Below are positions 36,148-48,416 of a stretch of DNA of 64,000 nucleotides, one piece after another. The notes under the pieces are model-generated. The model ran no database searches, was not told where the DNA came from, and saw only the letters and a list, made by a program, of their open reading frames with translations. The stretch's first letter is position 1. Each line of letters opens with the position of its first letter. Origin of the DNA: Ilex aquifolium (Eukaryota; Streptophyta; Magnoliopsida; Aquifoliales; Aquifoliaceae). Made by a program: the position numbers and the translations under genes. The stretch is from assembly GCA_951799425.1 (NCBI GenBank), contig OX637392.1, positions 55,194,093 through 55,258,092 of the forward strand. The letters run 5' to 3'.

Positions 36148-36472
36148 AAAAGGTAATAGCGACATTGATTCTTAAAATATGCGTATTTTATTATTTTGAT
36201 TATTAAAGTATCAATTTTATAAATTTAATCCCTAAAAAATATAATTCGTGTTTAAATGATCCCTATATAAATAGACCGTTAAGTTTTTAACGAAATGATC
36301 ACATGTTAGGTACGGTGTCACTTTAGTCAAAAAAATTTAATAAATTGTTTAATTAGGGATTAAAGTGATACGAATTGAAACTTTAGGGATCAAATTGATA
36401 AAATTAATATAATGATGACTAAACTGATAAAACATACATATTTTAAAGACTAAAAATGTTATTAACTTTTTT
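36148..36472. mobile_element. MITE with long imperfect inverted repeats
   Basis: The left arm (GGTAATAGC, then TTAAAATATGCGTATTTTAT and TTTAATCCCTAAA) pairs with the right arm read inward (GTTAATAAC, then TTAAAATATGTATGTTTTAT and TTTGATCCCTAAA) over about 100 bp. Target duplications are masked by flanking T-runs. A Helitron abuts it on the right. Confidence 0.6.
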
Positions 36473-36480
36473 TTATTGTA

Positions 36481-37410
36481 CTAGTTATTGTCTGTGTCTA
36501 GTGGCACAAAATAATAAAAAAAATGGTCAACAATAAATATATTTGTATTCATATCGAAAATTAAATCATAAATATAGATGAGAGAGAAATGAATTTAAGC
36601 ACCAGTTATAATGAGAATGAGCGATGGTAGTGGTGGTGGGTGGTAGTGGCAGTGGTAGGGTGGCGACGGTGGCGATGTCGGTGGTTGTGCTAATGGTGAT
36701 GGTCGTGAGAGGTGGTGGTGAGGCGATAGGGATAGTGGTGGTAGGAGTGATGGTTGGACAGTGACGGTGGTGGTGGGGTGGAGGTGACGGTCGTGGTGGT
36801 GATGGTGGTGGTCGGGCGATAGGGGGTGGTGGTTGTGGTGAGGTGGCGGCAGTAGTAATGGCGACGGTGGTGATAGTAGAGGGCAGTGGTGGCAGAGGTG
36901 GAGTGGCGACGACGATGGTGGTAGGACAGTGGTGGTGGTGGTGGAGTGAAGGTGATGGTGGTGATGATGGGTGTAATAGGGATGGTGGTGGTCGGGCGGT
37001 GGTGGTGGTAGGGTGACAACGATAGTGATGGTAAGTGGTGGTATGATAATGACAACCATGACGGTGGTAAGGGGCGGGGGGTAGTGGTAGTGATAATGGT
37101 GGTGGGTGGGGTGGTGGTGGTAATGGTGGTGGGGGGTGGTGGTGGTAGTGGTGATGGTAGTAGTGGGGTGGTTCTAAACCCTACTTTTATTTTTAAAGTA
37201 TTTATAGGAAATTATAAGTATTAAAAGTATTTTTAAAAAGTCACCTCAAACACACTATTCGTGACTTATTTTATCTATTAAATTTAGAGTATTAATATTA
37301 GCCGTCAGATTAATTTCAAAGTAAAATTGAAAGAGATCTCAACCGCAAATAACAAAAATCATTTTATTTATCTTTAAAGATTTGAATTGTATTGTACTTT
37401 ATTATATAGA
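36481..37410 (-). mobile_element. Short Helitron H2 with CCACC-rich payload (minus strand)
   Basis: On the minus strand it starts TCTATATAATAAAGTACAAT at 37410, after a host A. It ends at 36481 with a weak hairpin (GTGCC...GACAC) and AATAACTAG, before a host T. The first 150 bp match H3 and H4. About 36600-37175 is a GGTGGT-type low-complexity tract, CCACCA on the Helitron strand. Reading frames in it are by-products of that composition. Confidence 0.8.
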
Positions 37411-37746
37411 TATTTAGATATCATTTGTGTAGTGATTATTATTCTGAGAAATTATATGTGAATAGTAAAAACGAAAATATCAAAAATAAGGTGAAGAAAA
37501 AAAGAAGAAAACTCAGAATTCTTTTTTGTAATTTTGATAACTCAGACCGTAGGGGCGTATTTTCATTAAATTTTAGGGGTAAAACTGATAATTAACCTTA
37601 TTTTTCCTACATTTATGCTTTTGGTCGCTCAATTGCCGACATTATTAAAGAAATAAGTTAATCGGCAAAACCATCTATTTACCACCTAAAAATATTTAAT
37701 GTGACAGTAATTACGTTGTGTGGTGTCATTAATCAATTTATAAATA

Positions 37747-37914
37747 GAGTAATGTTATTTAAATTAAAAAAAATAATCTAATTTAATGATTTAATAATGT
37801 GATTTTATTGTTAATATTACATTAATATCAAGTTTTAATATTTGATGAGGTCCACAATTCATCTAATAGTTATAATGAATTAGATTAACAAATTAGGTTC
37901 CAATAACATTGCAC
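37747..37914. mobile_element. Copy 3 of the ~170-bp MITE family
   Basis: A perfect 9-bp duplication TTATAAATA flanks it (37738-37746 and 37915-37923). The ends are GAGTAATGTTATTTAAATTA and, read inward, GTGCAATGTTATTGGAACCT. Confidence 0.8.
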
Positions 37915-40019
37915 TTATAAATAAACATGCATATAAGTAGGGGTGTGAATCATGTCGGGTTAAATGTTTACGAGTCGGGTTTAATCGAGTTCATATGGAA
38001 AACTAGTAAACCCTTATACAACTCGTTTAAGTAAACAAATGAAAAATCTTCAAACTGAACACGATTCGTTTATTAAGCAGGTTACAAGACTCGACTCGAC
38101 TCGTTTAACCTGTTTAATAAACAAATTGGGTTGGGTAGGGTCGAGTTAACATGATAACCCTTTTAATCGAAACTCATTTGACTCGTTTAGTTGAACATTT
38201 CTTGAAAATTTATTATTAAACTAATCTAATTAATAATTACATACATTATTTTGGCTAATTTTTTTGAATAATTATTAATTTATTATTATATTATTTTTAT
38301 TTAATCGGGATTGATTTGTCTCATTTGAACATACCCAGTTTATTAAACGAATATGACAGGTCCATCCATTTACTACTCGAACCCAATAAAACTTCACCTA
38401 AATTCACTTATTTGCATGTCGATTTGTATTAGTTAATCGTGTGTTATCAAATTTTGATAATTCTACAAAGAATTATATCACACTATTCTATAACTATCAA
38501 TTACTTTCACTATTCAGTATGAGATTCATTTGTCTTGATTATTTATTATTATTTAATAAAATATTACTTGGCGATAATAATGTGATATAATTATTTATTT
38601 TTGAGCCCGTGTAAAGCAGCAGACAAGTGTGAGCGTGGGGCAATAATTTGTGGGACGAGGTTTTAATACAGCCTTGTTGTTTTTTGCCAAGACCGTGGGC
38701 GGGCTTGCCGGCTTTGGGTTTAGATTCCAACACGCATAGTTAAACACCAATACGTGTCTTTCTCTCATTGCTTCTTGTCCACCCAACCACCGGTTCAAAA
38801 GGGTTAAAGAAAGAGTCCCGTAACCCACGTGGCAAATCACGAAGCCCCCCTCCCCCCAATCGACATAATCTTTAGTTGGCTGAACTTTAAATTTTTAAAA
38901 AAAATTATTTAAAATTATTTTTTTAAATAAAATTATATTTACACATGACAATCTCTCATTCTTATTATCGATTCTCAACTTCCCCAAAAACTTATTCTGA
39001 CTAAATTCTCCACTACTCGTGCATACATTTTTTTTATCAAGTATTAAAATTTTATTTCATGTGGGTTATATAACTATTCTCACAAAATTATTTTAACTTT
39101 AAATTTTTTATCTTACTTAATTTAACATAATAATAAATAAATTTTCAATAATACTAGAGTCAAGGGTGGGGTGGGGGTGAAAGTGGGAGTAAGGATGGGG
39201 TTGGTATGATTATTATGAGAGAGGTTGAAAATATTGTGAATTATAAAATGTGCTACTAGAAAATATATTGTCTTAAAATTCATATTTGAGTAGGTCCAAC
39301 AATCGTGTCGGATGGAACGGTTTCGTATAAAAAAAAACACCTCATTCTTTATATAAATGAGTCTAGCTATCACATCCGTATACGACTCGTTTATTAGACG
39401 GTTTATCCAATACAATTCTTGTGTCACCCGCTAAATAAGAAAATTGATTAAAGTATTTCAAGTCTACAGGAAAAATCATTAACTCTCTACACATTACACA
39501 TGTTTGACTTATTTATTATAAAAATAAATCATGACTAAGCAAAAAAGTAAAGACAAAAAATAAACATTAAATTACTATTAAATTCGAATGAGTCTAAGAG
39601 ATGGGATGTGTGAGATGAGGTAGAGGCTGAGAGACCTATTTTATTTTTATTTTTTTAGAATTTATAATGTTACTGTTAATAGGTTAAACGAGTTGAAAAC
39701 GAGTTTATAGAACATAAAATTAATTCGTTTATTTCACATATCTGTTGAGTTAACCCATTAATTATTCGACTCCGAAAAAATTATATCCAAATCACTAAAT
39801 TCGTGTCAGGTTTATATCGATTTCACAAGTAGTGTATATAGGATTGACAGGCGGCTTTCATAAGTTAACACCTTTTTCCCACTAAATTTCTCCCAAACTG
39901 TAAAAAAAATAAAGAAACGATGTAATTCAATGTTTTATTAATTTATTAAAGTCCGCTAAAAGTTTGTTACGCCATATTTGCAAGGAAGGTGTGTCCCTCC
40001 CTCTTTAGTAAATAAAGAA
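37915..40019. other. Intergenic DNA upstream of the ERF11-like gene
   Basis: At about 37940-38450 and 39640-39830 there are diverged stretches rich in GACTCGTTTAA-type motifs, probably old repeats. At 38590-38850 lies a GC-richer patch with a G-box-like CCACGTGG at about 38826. No gene was recognised. Confidence 0.4.
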
Positions 40020-40026
40020 AGCCGCC
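40020..40026 (+). promoter_or_regulatory. GCC-box in the ERF11-like promoter
   Basis: AGCCGCC, followed by further GCCGCC and GCC units, about 245 bp upstream of the start codon. It is the core site bound by ERF proteins, so auto- or cross-regulation is possible. Confidence 0.5.
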
Positions 40027-40185
40027 GCCAACGCCTACCTGCCACGACACCTCTCTTGGACCACAATACTAATAAATCGCCACCCAAGCGCCCTCGTAGG
40101 GCGGCTGCCCCCTTATCAGTCAAACACTCCATTGACTGTGTCCCTCACACCCACGTCTCTCTCTCTTTCTCTCTCCTCCGCCCCC

Positions 40186-40192
40186 TATATAA
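40186..40192 (+). promoter_or_regulatory. TATA box of the ERF11-like gene
   Basis: TATATAA after a CT-rich tract, 73 bp before the start codon at 40265. Confidence 0.75.
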
Positions 40193-40264
40193 CCACCATC
40201 ACAGCCCTCTTTTTCCTCAAAACTTTACCCTAATTTTTCAATCAGACCTTACTATATATCCATA

Positions 40265-40942
40265 ATGGTGGTTGTGGCACCGAAGGATAAGGTGGGTGGA
40301 GATTTGAAAGGGAAAGGAGGTGAGAAAGAGTTGCATTTTAGGGGTGTACGGAAGAGGCCATGGGGCAGATATGCGGCGGAGATCAGAGATCCGCGGAAAA
40401 AGAGCCGCGTGTGGCTTGGTACTTTTGACACGGCGGAGGATGCCGCCAAAGCCTACGACACCGCCGCCAGGGAGTTTCGCGGCGCTAAGGCAAAAACTAA
40501 TTTCTTTTTACCTGATGAAGATGATTTGAAGATGAAAAATAATAACAATAATCGGAGTCCGAGTCAGAGCAGTACCGTGGAATCCTCCAGTCGTGAGGGT
40601 TTTCCGCCGGCGCTCGATCTCAACCTCGGCGGTGCAGTGAGGTTTCCGTTTCAACCGTACCAGCAGTTACATTTTTCTCCGATAACCGGAGGTTTTCCTG
40701 GTACTACGCCCCCGGCGGTAACTCAGATGTTCTATTTGGATGCAATTATACGGCCTGGAATGATTAACCAAGCCTATGATCCTCACCGTCGGATGCCAAT
40801 TGTCGATCACTTCCACAGCAGTGCTGTCCGTAGCGATTCGGAAGCGTCCTCGATTGTTGATTTGAACCGCAACGATCTCAAGCCTCACAACAGTTTCCTC
40901 GACATCGATCTCAACAAACATCCACGGCCGGAGGATGCCTGA
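40265..40942 (+). CDS. ERF11: EAR-type ERF transcriptional repressor, ERF11-like
   Basis: This intronless gene encodes 225 residues. A single AP2/ERF domain spans about residues 24-80 ([18 protein letters not shown], then RVWLGTF, ending RGAKAKTNF). The domain binds GCC-box DNA in the nucleus. A Ser-rich [12 protein letters not shown] stretch leads to the EAR motif LDLNL at 117-121, which recruits TOPLESS-type co-repressors. A second, weaker site is the C-terminal FLDIDLN (211-217). There the usual DLNLPPP is replaced by DLNKHPRP. Group VIII-B (class II) is clear. ERF11 is favoured over ERF4 or ERF8 by the SQSSTVESS plus LNLG pattern and by its position next to NSL1. The protein is longer than Arabidopsis ERF11 (about 166 residues). 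GCC-box and TATA sites precede it. Confidence 0.93.
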   Translation: MVVVAPKDKVGGDLKGKGGEKELHFRGVRKRPWGRYAAEIRDPRKKSRVWLGTFDTAEDAAKAYDTAAREFRGAKAKTNFFLPDEDDLKMKNNNNNRSPSQSSTVESSSREGFPPALDLNLGGAVRFPFQPYQQLHFSPITGGFPGTTPPAVTQMFYLDAIIRPGMINQAYDPHRRMPIVDHFHSSAVRSDSEASSIVDLNRNDLKPHNSFLDIDLNKHPRPEDA

Positions 40943-43581
40943 CTCCGATAACCGCCGGTGATCGGAACTTAATTTCAGCTTTTTTTTTTATTGATTTTTA
41001 GTGGTATTTTCTTTCAAACTCGAAGAAAAATAGATAATACGAACGGTAAGAGCTTCCGGTGATCTTTTTTACTGTGCGATCGGATCAACGATCACCGCTG
41101 GATGTTAATACAGAGCTGATCCCTCTTTTTTTTGCAGCAGAGAGAAATCGAGAGATTTTTATTCCTGTTGTTGATGACGATGTAGAATGTTCACATGGAT
41201 CAATGTAACCTTATATTAGCTCAAATCAACAATTTTTATCATTCAATTTACTTATAATCTCTCCCTCTCCCTCTCTGTGTGTTTCGCCGGTGTTTAACCG
41301 GAGTTGGTCGAAAAGTTGTGAAGCTCTGTTTCGGAGGTGAGATCGCTGTAGGTAATGCTACGTTTGAGTACGGATAGTGCATTAAGTTTGACCGTACTTG
41401 ATATGGAAACTCGCTGTCACGTATTGTGCTGGATGGCTCCATTTTCTTTATTTACATTTTGGGGTCACTTAATTGTTTATTTACATTTTTGGGGTCACTT
41501 AAATTGTTTGTTTATATTTTGAGCTGCTTTTTTCTCATGATATTTTATGATTTTTTTTTTTGGTACCATTATTTCTCAATTTAGAACTCTTTCTTTTACA
41601 TTGGTGCCAAAGTTGTGAGTTGTTTATTGCAGATTAAGGGAATAAAATATATCAATAACCCTTTTATCAAAATAATTAATCACTAACCATTCCACAAGGT
41701 CTTAAAGGGATTTTTTTTTAATGTGGTGAATGGAGTCATAGTTTAATAATATTAGGATGAACCCAAAAGGTATATATCAGATTAAAAAAAAAAAACCCAC
41801 TTATCTCACTTTGTGTATCATAATCTCTCATATAGTTTTAGGGTTAATTTTAAAGTAATTGTATATAGAGGAATATGGTTTTGTTAGAAACAATGGCCTA
41901 AAGCCTCTTTATTGTACATTTATATTAAAAACTAGGAGTATCATCAAATCACATCATTGGACTGACTTTTTCTCATTCTTTTAAAACTACATAGATTTAT
42001 AGGGGATTAAGGACACAATTGCAAGATTGTTATCCTTGATTAAGACATGTGTTTGTCATCATCTGTTTGGAAATTATATATATTTATCTTTAAAGGTAGT
42101 GAAAAGTTTTCTTTATTGCTTTTTATTATGGAAGTGGAGCCACTATTTTTCTTGCATTAAAGGCTTTCATGAAGCTAATAAAACTAGAATGCTAATATCC
42201 TTATTATTTTCTATATTTTACCATCTTGCATAATAAAACTTATTTATTAAATATCTAATATTGACCAATAAGACTATAAATCTAACCTTTCACATTAAAT
42301 TGGTAACATAATACTAAAAAATGTATAAATTTGATAAAAGTAGTTTTTTTGAATCACAAATCACAAACGTAGGAGCAGATAATAATACTACTTGGACATA
42401 ATTTTTCTATTTTATTTACTAACATAATCAATTTTTACAATTGAATTGACAGTGAACTCCACTATTTAGTTAGGGTTCATTGTTGTATTTGTGTAGTATT
42501 TTTAGCATAATAATTTATGTGTGTATTCAAATTTATTAGTTTGTTATTTAATAATAAGATAAGTATCAACCTACTGGGTACTCATATGTAATTCACTTTA
42601 ATTCGTTTAATTAAATTAAATGTTATTATCTAACTCATTTAAAACACACATTAATTAATATAGGTACTTAACTCTTTAATAAATAATTAATAAAGATTAC
42701 CACCTTTAGAGTTCATTATTAATTTGATGATTATGATAAATAATAAACTAAGTTTTATGTCCCCAATTATTTTTAAATTGGCTTATTTGGACTGATCATG
42801 GTGGATCGGACAAAATTTTATACTAACTATTTACTACTTAATGTAATTCTCCTCTTTTATTTTGGACTTATGACAGACAGTATTGAATACAACACTATGA
42901 GAGTTATGACTATGATATATCAAATCATTAAATAAAATCAATAAATTAAGTATATAAATAACATTTTCCAAGTGCTAGAGGTAACAAAGAAATTCATAAA
43001 TTGTTTGGGGGATAATTGGACAGATGACTCACGCTCCTTAATCTCCACGCGCGAGAGTGGGATAAAAACCTATGCTGACCGAGTCGTCTCTCGAGATTCG
43101 AGCTGGATGGGAACTGCCGTCCGATCTCCTAATACTTTAAATAGAGTTTTTTGGAAAATTAATCGAAAAGTTAGGTCAGGGGGGACAGCTTGGGGGGGCC
43201 CACGTGGACGCGGACCTTGGGAGTTGGGTGTGAAAGCGCGGCTGCCGCTTTTGTTGGGTCCCACTTCTTGGTAGCCCAAATCATGGTGAAGATTTTGCCT
43301 TTTTTTTTTTTTTTGAATATAACAACTGCTTATTTTATTCATATGCCCCACTATTTGTGGCAAAGGTGCTTTTCTATTCTTTTCTTTTTTTCATTTTTTC
43401 TCCATAAAAAAAATATATGGAAAAAAAAAAAGAAAAAATGTAAAGGGCAATTTAGAATTTTCACTATAAGAACTTTTTTTTTAGGGGGTTCTCATGCTAT
43501 TTTATAAAGTATTGTTGGAGTACCAGTAAACACCTGCCCAAATCAACCTAGTTTTAGGTTTTAAGTATGATTTTTATTTTT
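40943..43581. other. 3' UTR of the ERF11-like gene and intergenic DNA
   Basis: The first few hundred bases are probably 3' UTR. A duplicated 28-bp segment (TTGTTTATTTACATTTTGGG-like) lies at about 41450-41520. A GC-rich island at 43020-43270 contains CCCACGTGGAC but no convincing frame. Confidence 0.4.
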
Positions 43582-43755
43582 GAGCAATACTATATAACTC
43601 AAATTTGTAACTTAAATTAGTATTCTAAATGAAGGAGGACCATCAGATCAGTGGTCTTATTTAAAAATATAAATGGGACCCACTTATTTAATAATCTCTT
43701 CATTTGTGATCAAATAAAAATTTGAATTGTAAATTTTAGTTGCATGATATTTCTC
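43582..43755. mobile_element. Copy 4 of the ~170-bp MITE family
   Basis: The left end GAGCAATACTATATAACTC and the right end read inward GAGAAATATCATGCAACTAA match the family ends. The target duplication is not preserved. Confidence 0.55.
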
Positions 43756-43977
43756 ATTTTATAATGCGTCGGCGCAAAGTAGCTGTGACTCATGGTGACG
43801 TGTCGGATTAGGACAGACAGTTACGACGGCGAGTCGGCTGTAGTATGGGCAAACGGTTGTGGGGTGGGACCTACCCATCTTACAAGAAAGAAAGCCCTTG
43901 GGTCCCTCCTTTCGGCGCCACGTTCGGACCCACCAAGACAAAAGCTAAGACCATATGAATACAACAACAGCCGAAGG

Positions 43978-44013
<36 letters not shown>

Positions 44014-45197
44014 AGGTGGGGCGGCTGCTTCTCTTTGCCACCCGGTTTTGAGTGGAAAGTTGTTGCCTCATGAGGTGACAGCTCCATAACAATTATTTTT
44101 TTTAATTATTTTAATATTCTTTAATAATCTAACAGTAATTAATTAAGTTGAGTTACTCAAATTCGATTCGACCTCCGTTTAAATAGAATTTAATTTGAAT
44201 TTGACAAAAAATTAAGTGAAACTTGAACAATATTTTAAAATTATTTAAAAAAACAAATTGAATAGGATCAATTCATACTAGTAAAACTCGATTCAATTAT
44301 CAGTTTAATTTAAGAGTATGCAACAAAATTTTTTAGCAATAATTTAAGGATTTATGTCTTCTATTTTTACACAAGGTAATAGCAGAAAATTTAGAGATTG
44401 ATTAAAATATTTACTATGATTAAAAGAATAACTATAAATAAAAATGTTACAAGATAAGTCGTTATATCTAAAAAATATGATTTATGTTGTGCTTCTCTAT
44501 ATCAGAAACTAAATATTCGAAGCGCTTTTTAAAATAAATTAAAAAATTAATTAATTTTCATCAAGTATTTATTTTCCTACCATTCGTGGTAATCACAATA
44601 GTACAACTATTGATAAACCAATAATTCAATGGACTATTTTTTTAAGATTTATGGATTGCGACCGATGAAACATTCTATAATAAATATAATCTGGCCGGAG
44701 CAATACTAATATATTATTAGTGCATACAAACCCAATCTATCAATTTTTAGGAGAATAAATGGGTTATGATTGGATTTTGGATTAATTAAATAAAAACTTT
44801 ATAAATAAACAAATATATTTGAAAAGTTTCCCTTAAATTATGGCAAGGGAGAAGACATTAACTCATCATGTTTCTCTTTCAATCATTCAGTAGGAATTTC
44901 TACTAGTCATAGCCCAAGAAAACAGTGGGGGCCGAGCCCACACTAGTCCATACTTTTGTGGCGTAGTAGCCTCACTTTGATTCAAAAGTTTTTACGTGAA
45001 TCGATTGGATGGTTTATTCGAGATAATTAGGGGTCTAAAGCAATAAATTTGAGTAATTTTTTTTATATTTTACCAATCAGCTACCCTTGCTCATAAGGGT
45101 GCATGTTTTTAAATTAGTTCGAGTTACAATGACCCGTTTAAAATTCAAAAAAATAGTAGACGCAAGTTTTCACATCCTATAAGATAAAATATAATAA
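43756..45197. other. Intergenic DNA with a GC-rich patch and GA microsatellite
   Basis: 43760-44080 is GC-rich and ends in a GA microsatellite at 43981-44011. About 44141-44315 resembles a decayed TAGGG-family hAT MITE (AAGTTGAGTTACTCAAATTC, and CGATTCAATTATCAGTTTAA at the other end). No gene was seen. Confidence 0.4.
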
Positions 45198-45759
45198 TCT
45201 ATATAATAAAATAGCTTACAATTCAAATCTAAAAAAATAAACAAAATGATTTTTGCTATTCGCGGTTAAAATCACTTTAAATTTTACTTTAAAGTTAATC
45301 TAACGGTTAATATAAACACCCTAAATTTAATAGGAAAAATAGGGCACTAAGGGTGTGTTTGGAGTAATTTTTTAAAAGTACTTCTAGAAATTATTTCTCT
45401 TAAATACTTTAAAAAAAATAATAGTGTTGAACCCGCCGCCACTACAGTCGTCGCCGCCACCACCACCCCCACAACCACCATTGCTGCCACCACTACCATC
45501 GACGCCGTCATCGCCACCCCCACCACTGTCGCCACCACCGTCGCCGCCGCCACCACGATCATTACCACCCACCACAACCATCACCGTCGCCTACCATCAC
45601 CACTGTTGCCCACCACCTCTCACCCCCACTACAAATCGATACTTAAATTTCTTTATCTATTTCTCTATGTTTGTGATTTAATTTTGGATATGAATACAAA
45701 TATATTTATTATTTATCATTTTTTATTACATTGTGTTTTCAGGCACATGTAATAACTAG
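45198..45759 (+). mobile_element. Short Helitron H3 with CCACC-rich payload
   Basis: It starts TCTATATAATAAAATAGC after a host A, and ends with a weak hairpin (TGTGTTTTCAGGCACA) and AATAACTAG before a host T. The body is closely similar to H4. About 45430-45620 is CCACC/GCCGCC-rich low-complexity DNA giving spurious frames on both strands. Confidence 0.88.
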
Positions 45760-45798
45760 TAAATATATATTTTACACGATTTATTAAATAAAAATTAA

Positions 45799-46005
45799 TT
45801 ATGAGTGAATGACTTTTTCAACACGAATCGGTGGAGGCCCAACACATTTGACACGCGTTGGACTCATACTGACAAAACGTTGAGGTCTAAAAGTAACGGC
45901 GCCGTTAAAGAACTGTAATGATTGAAGTTGTGGGGGAAGCTGCCTCTGCACCCTCATTAGGAGACCGTCAAAGCTAACGGGGTCGACGCCGCCGTCAACC
46001 GACAT
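45799..46005 (-). CDS. Hypothetical 68-residue ORF, unrecognised
   Basis: The minus-strand frame starts MSVDGGVDPVSFDGLLMRVQ and ends VEKVIHS. It has a mixed, protein-like composition and is GC-rich against AT-rich flanks. I recognise no family and see no promoter. It could be a gene fragment, a captured exon or chance. Confidence 0.25.
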   Translation of the reverse strand: MSVDGGVDPVSFDGLLMRVQRQLPPQLQSLQFFNGAVTFRPQRFVSMSPTRVKCVGPPPIRVEKVIHS

Positions 46006-47199
46006 CTATGACGGAGTTTCTACGACACACAAACACAACAGAAAAAACGAAACACGTATAATATGTATGACCGCCGTGACGCTTCTGTTGCCGACATATC
46101 ATGCGGCTCGTGACTCGAGACGTGGTTGTAGGGACCATTCGGACACCAATCTGCCACGTTAGACGCGGTGGTATGAAAATCTGTCCCTTCGTCGTTTGAA
46201 ACAAACCGTAAAATTGGAAAATAAAAATAAAAATTAATTTATATCTGTTTTTTTTGTTCAAGCACATATATGTAATTTTATTATTTTATTTTATATTATA
46301 AATTTATAAAAATACAGGATTTTCATTTTCATAAATTAGTACAATTCATTACCAAAAAAAAAATTATAACCCAAAATCATTATCTTTTATGCACGTACGA
46401 CTTTTCATGTTCGACAAAATTCAACCAACAAACTATTCAGTTCCAAACAATCTCATTAATCCACACGTATTTCTCTCTTTTACATGTTTTTTTATTTTAT
46501 TTCTATTCATTTGAACTTTAAATTGCATATTTACACAAAAAAAATTTATTTAAAATAAAAATATTACATAATAAATACTTAAATTTTAGTATCATATAGT
46601 GTATTCAGCCACAAGATTATTCATTTTTTGATGTAATAGTAAAAAACAAAAACTTATATTTTTACATACATTTTAATTGCTTTAAACCTTTTTACATACA
46701 TTGTAATTATTACTATTTAACAATTGTTTTTTATATGTATATAAATTTGTCATACATTTATAACTATACTTATCTTTCGTTTGTATATCAAAATTTTTTT
46801 TTGTCAAAAATGAAATAATATACCCAAATAAGTTGTTCTCACAAGAGATTTATGTCAAATAAAACAAAATATATGACATTTGCAAATGCAATATTTGATA
46901 TAAAAACTTAAATCATCGGATCATCTCATTGATATTTATATGGGGCATTATTTGAGTAAGAAGATTAGGCCAATCTTTTGAAAATGTAAGGAAACTCCTA
47001 ATTTATTAAAAAAAAAAACTAAAATTTCAAAACAAGACAAACTTTTTTCTAAAAATAAAACAAACATGAAGGAGTGCCACTCATGTGGTCCCTCTTCCCT
47101 TTTTTGTTTTCCTTGCTCTTTCCGTCATTTTTAATTATTTTATATCAGCACATTATGCATCTTGTATGTATATTTTATTATTGGGAGGACTTTGGTATC
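46006..47199. other. AT-rich intergenic DNA
   Basis: Nothing coding is recognised. A GC-rich shoulder runs to about 46190, followed by very AT-rich sequence. Confidence 0.4.
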
Positions 47200-47787
47200 T
47201 GATGATGATGATGAGTTTAACACGATAAAGCTGAGGTAGGGAATTAGTGAGCACTAATTAATTCAGTCTGAGCTTCTAGACTTTTGAGAGTTGGACCAAA
47301 GGAATGGGATTAACACACAAAGGATTTATAGTAGTTCACCAACTCGAGAGTTCGGCTAATCCACTTTCAAGAGAGTCTCTTGTTCCTGGGAGATATATTA
47401 ATAAAGGGGAATTTACACAGAGTTATCGAATTAGACTACAATGACTTGTCCGTATTACTGGGGGTTATGCCCTTTATTTATCGTTGGCCCCGAGTTTCGC
47501 TTGATCCTTGGCGTGATTCTTACTCTTTCTTGTAATGATTGCTGCTATCCCGCAACGGTTTGTGTAGAGTGCTGGGGCAGTTGCGATTCTTCTGCCTGGA
47601 TAAGCAACCGTTGCTATTGAGATGATGCTCGGTGGAAGCCAACTGTCTTTTATGCAGTCCTCGTTGAGATGCAGATGCAGAGAACTCGGGGTCTGAATTA
47701 GAGCTCCATGGGCATCCAAAACGAACTGGGCTCCCAATCTGAGAGAGCACGACTCAAATTACCGAGCTCAACTTTGGACATATTCAA
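47200..47787. mobile_element. Possible solo LTR or LTR-like insertion
   Basis: A 6-bp repeat GGTATC (47194-47199 and 47788-47793) flanks a GC-richer 588-bp block starting TGATGATGATG and ending ATATTCAA. The end is not the canonical CA, so the call is tentative. Frames inside show no known protein. Confidence 0.3.
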
Positions 47788-47960
47788 GGTATCATCAGTA
47801 CCAAATTGTTATTATATCCAAATTTATTATGGATCATTGATCATGTGTTAATTTAATTGTGACAATTTATCTTAAAAATAAATAATAAAATATATAAACT
47901 TTACCCAAGTTAAATTGTGTAAGTTGAAAGCAAAATAAGAAGTATGGTCACTCTCACGGG

Positions 47961-48207
47961 TAGGGTTGATAATTGAGTCGAGCTACTCGGTTAAAATTTT
48001 TTGACTCGAACTCACAAAATTCGGTTCGTTTATATGCAAAATAGTCAAGTTATTAGGGCTCGACTCGGTTCATTTTGGGTTGGGTTGAGCTCGGGTTCAA
48101 CTCTTTTTCTAAACGAGTCGAATTTGAACAATTTTTTAAGTTCGTTTAAATAAAGAGCTCGAGAATTCGACTCAAACTCACAAAACTCAGTTCGATTATC
48201 AGCTCTA
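47961..48207. mobile_element. hAT-type MITE, TAGGGCTGTTAATC family, copy C
   Basis: The left end is TAGGGTTGATAATTGAGTCG and the right end read inward is TAGAGCTGATAATCGAAC. Target 8-mers CTCACGGG and CTAATAGG match at only 5 of 8. Confidence 0.65.
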
Positions 48208-48416
48208 CTAATAGGTAGCCCAACGAAATGGGGTTTGACGTAAACGAACTATAATTTTAGATGTCAAGTGTTTGACTCTCGTTGGTATCTTCGAGCCTTA
48301 ACTGATATGAGTGATTGTGAAAGATTATAGTTACTTGGAGTTTACTATTATAATGATAGATCCAAATTGGCCCAATCTTATAAAAATTGATCGTTAACAA
48401 CAACAAAAAGAAAAGA

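Noticed and set aside
36595-37059. 154-codon Pro/His-rich reading frame
   Set aside because: It is wholly made of the CCACCA tract inside Helitron H2. Overlapping frames are open too and no known domain appears.
38595-38840. 81-codon frame in a GC-rich patch
   Set aside because: There is no recognised family. The overlapping alternative frame is equally plausible and the AT-rich flanks lack gene signals.
42972-43274. 100-codon frame in the GC-rich island
   Set aside because: It is matched by an open frame on the other strand and shows no conserved motif.
43821-44087. Overlapping frames in the GC-rich patch
   Set aside because: They run through a GA microsatellite and are open on both strands; composition explains them.
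45347-45681. Gly/Val- and Pro-rich frames
   Set aside because: Low-complexity payload of Helitron H3; the same pattern recurs in H4.
47474-47750. 87-codon minus-strand frame
   Set aside because: It lies inside the possible LTR-like block, has no family match I can recognise and overlaps another open frame.
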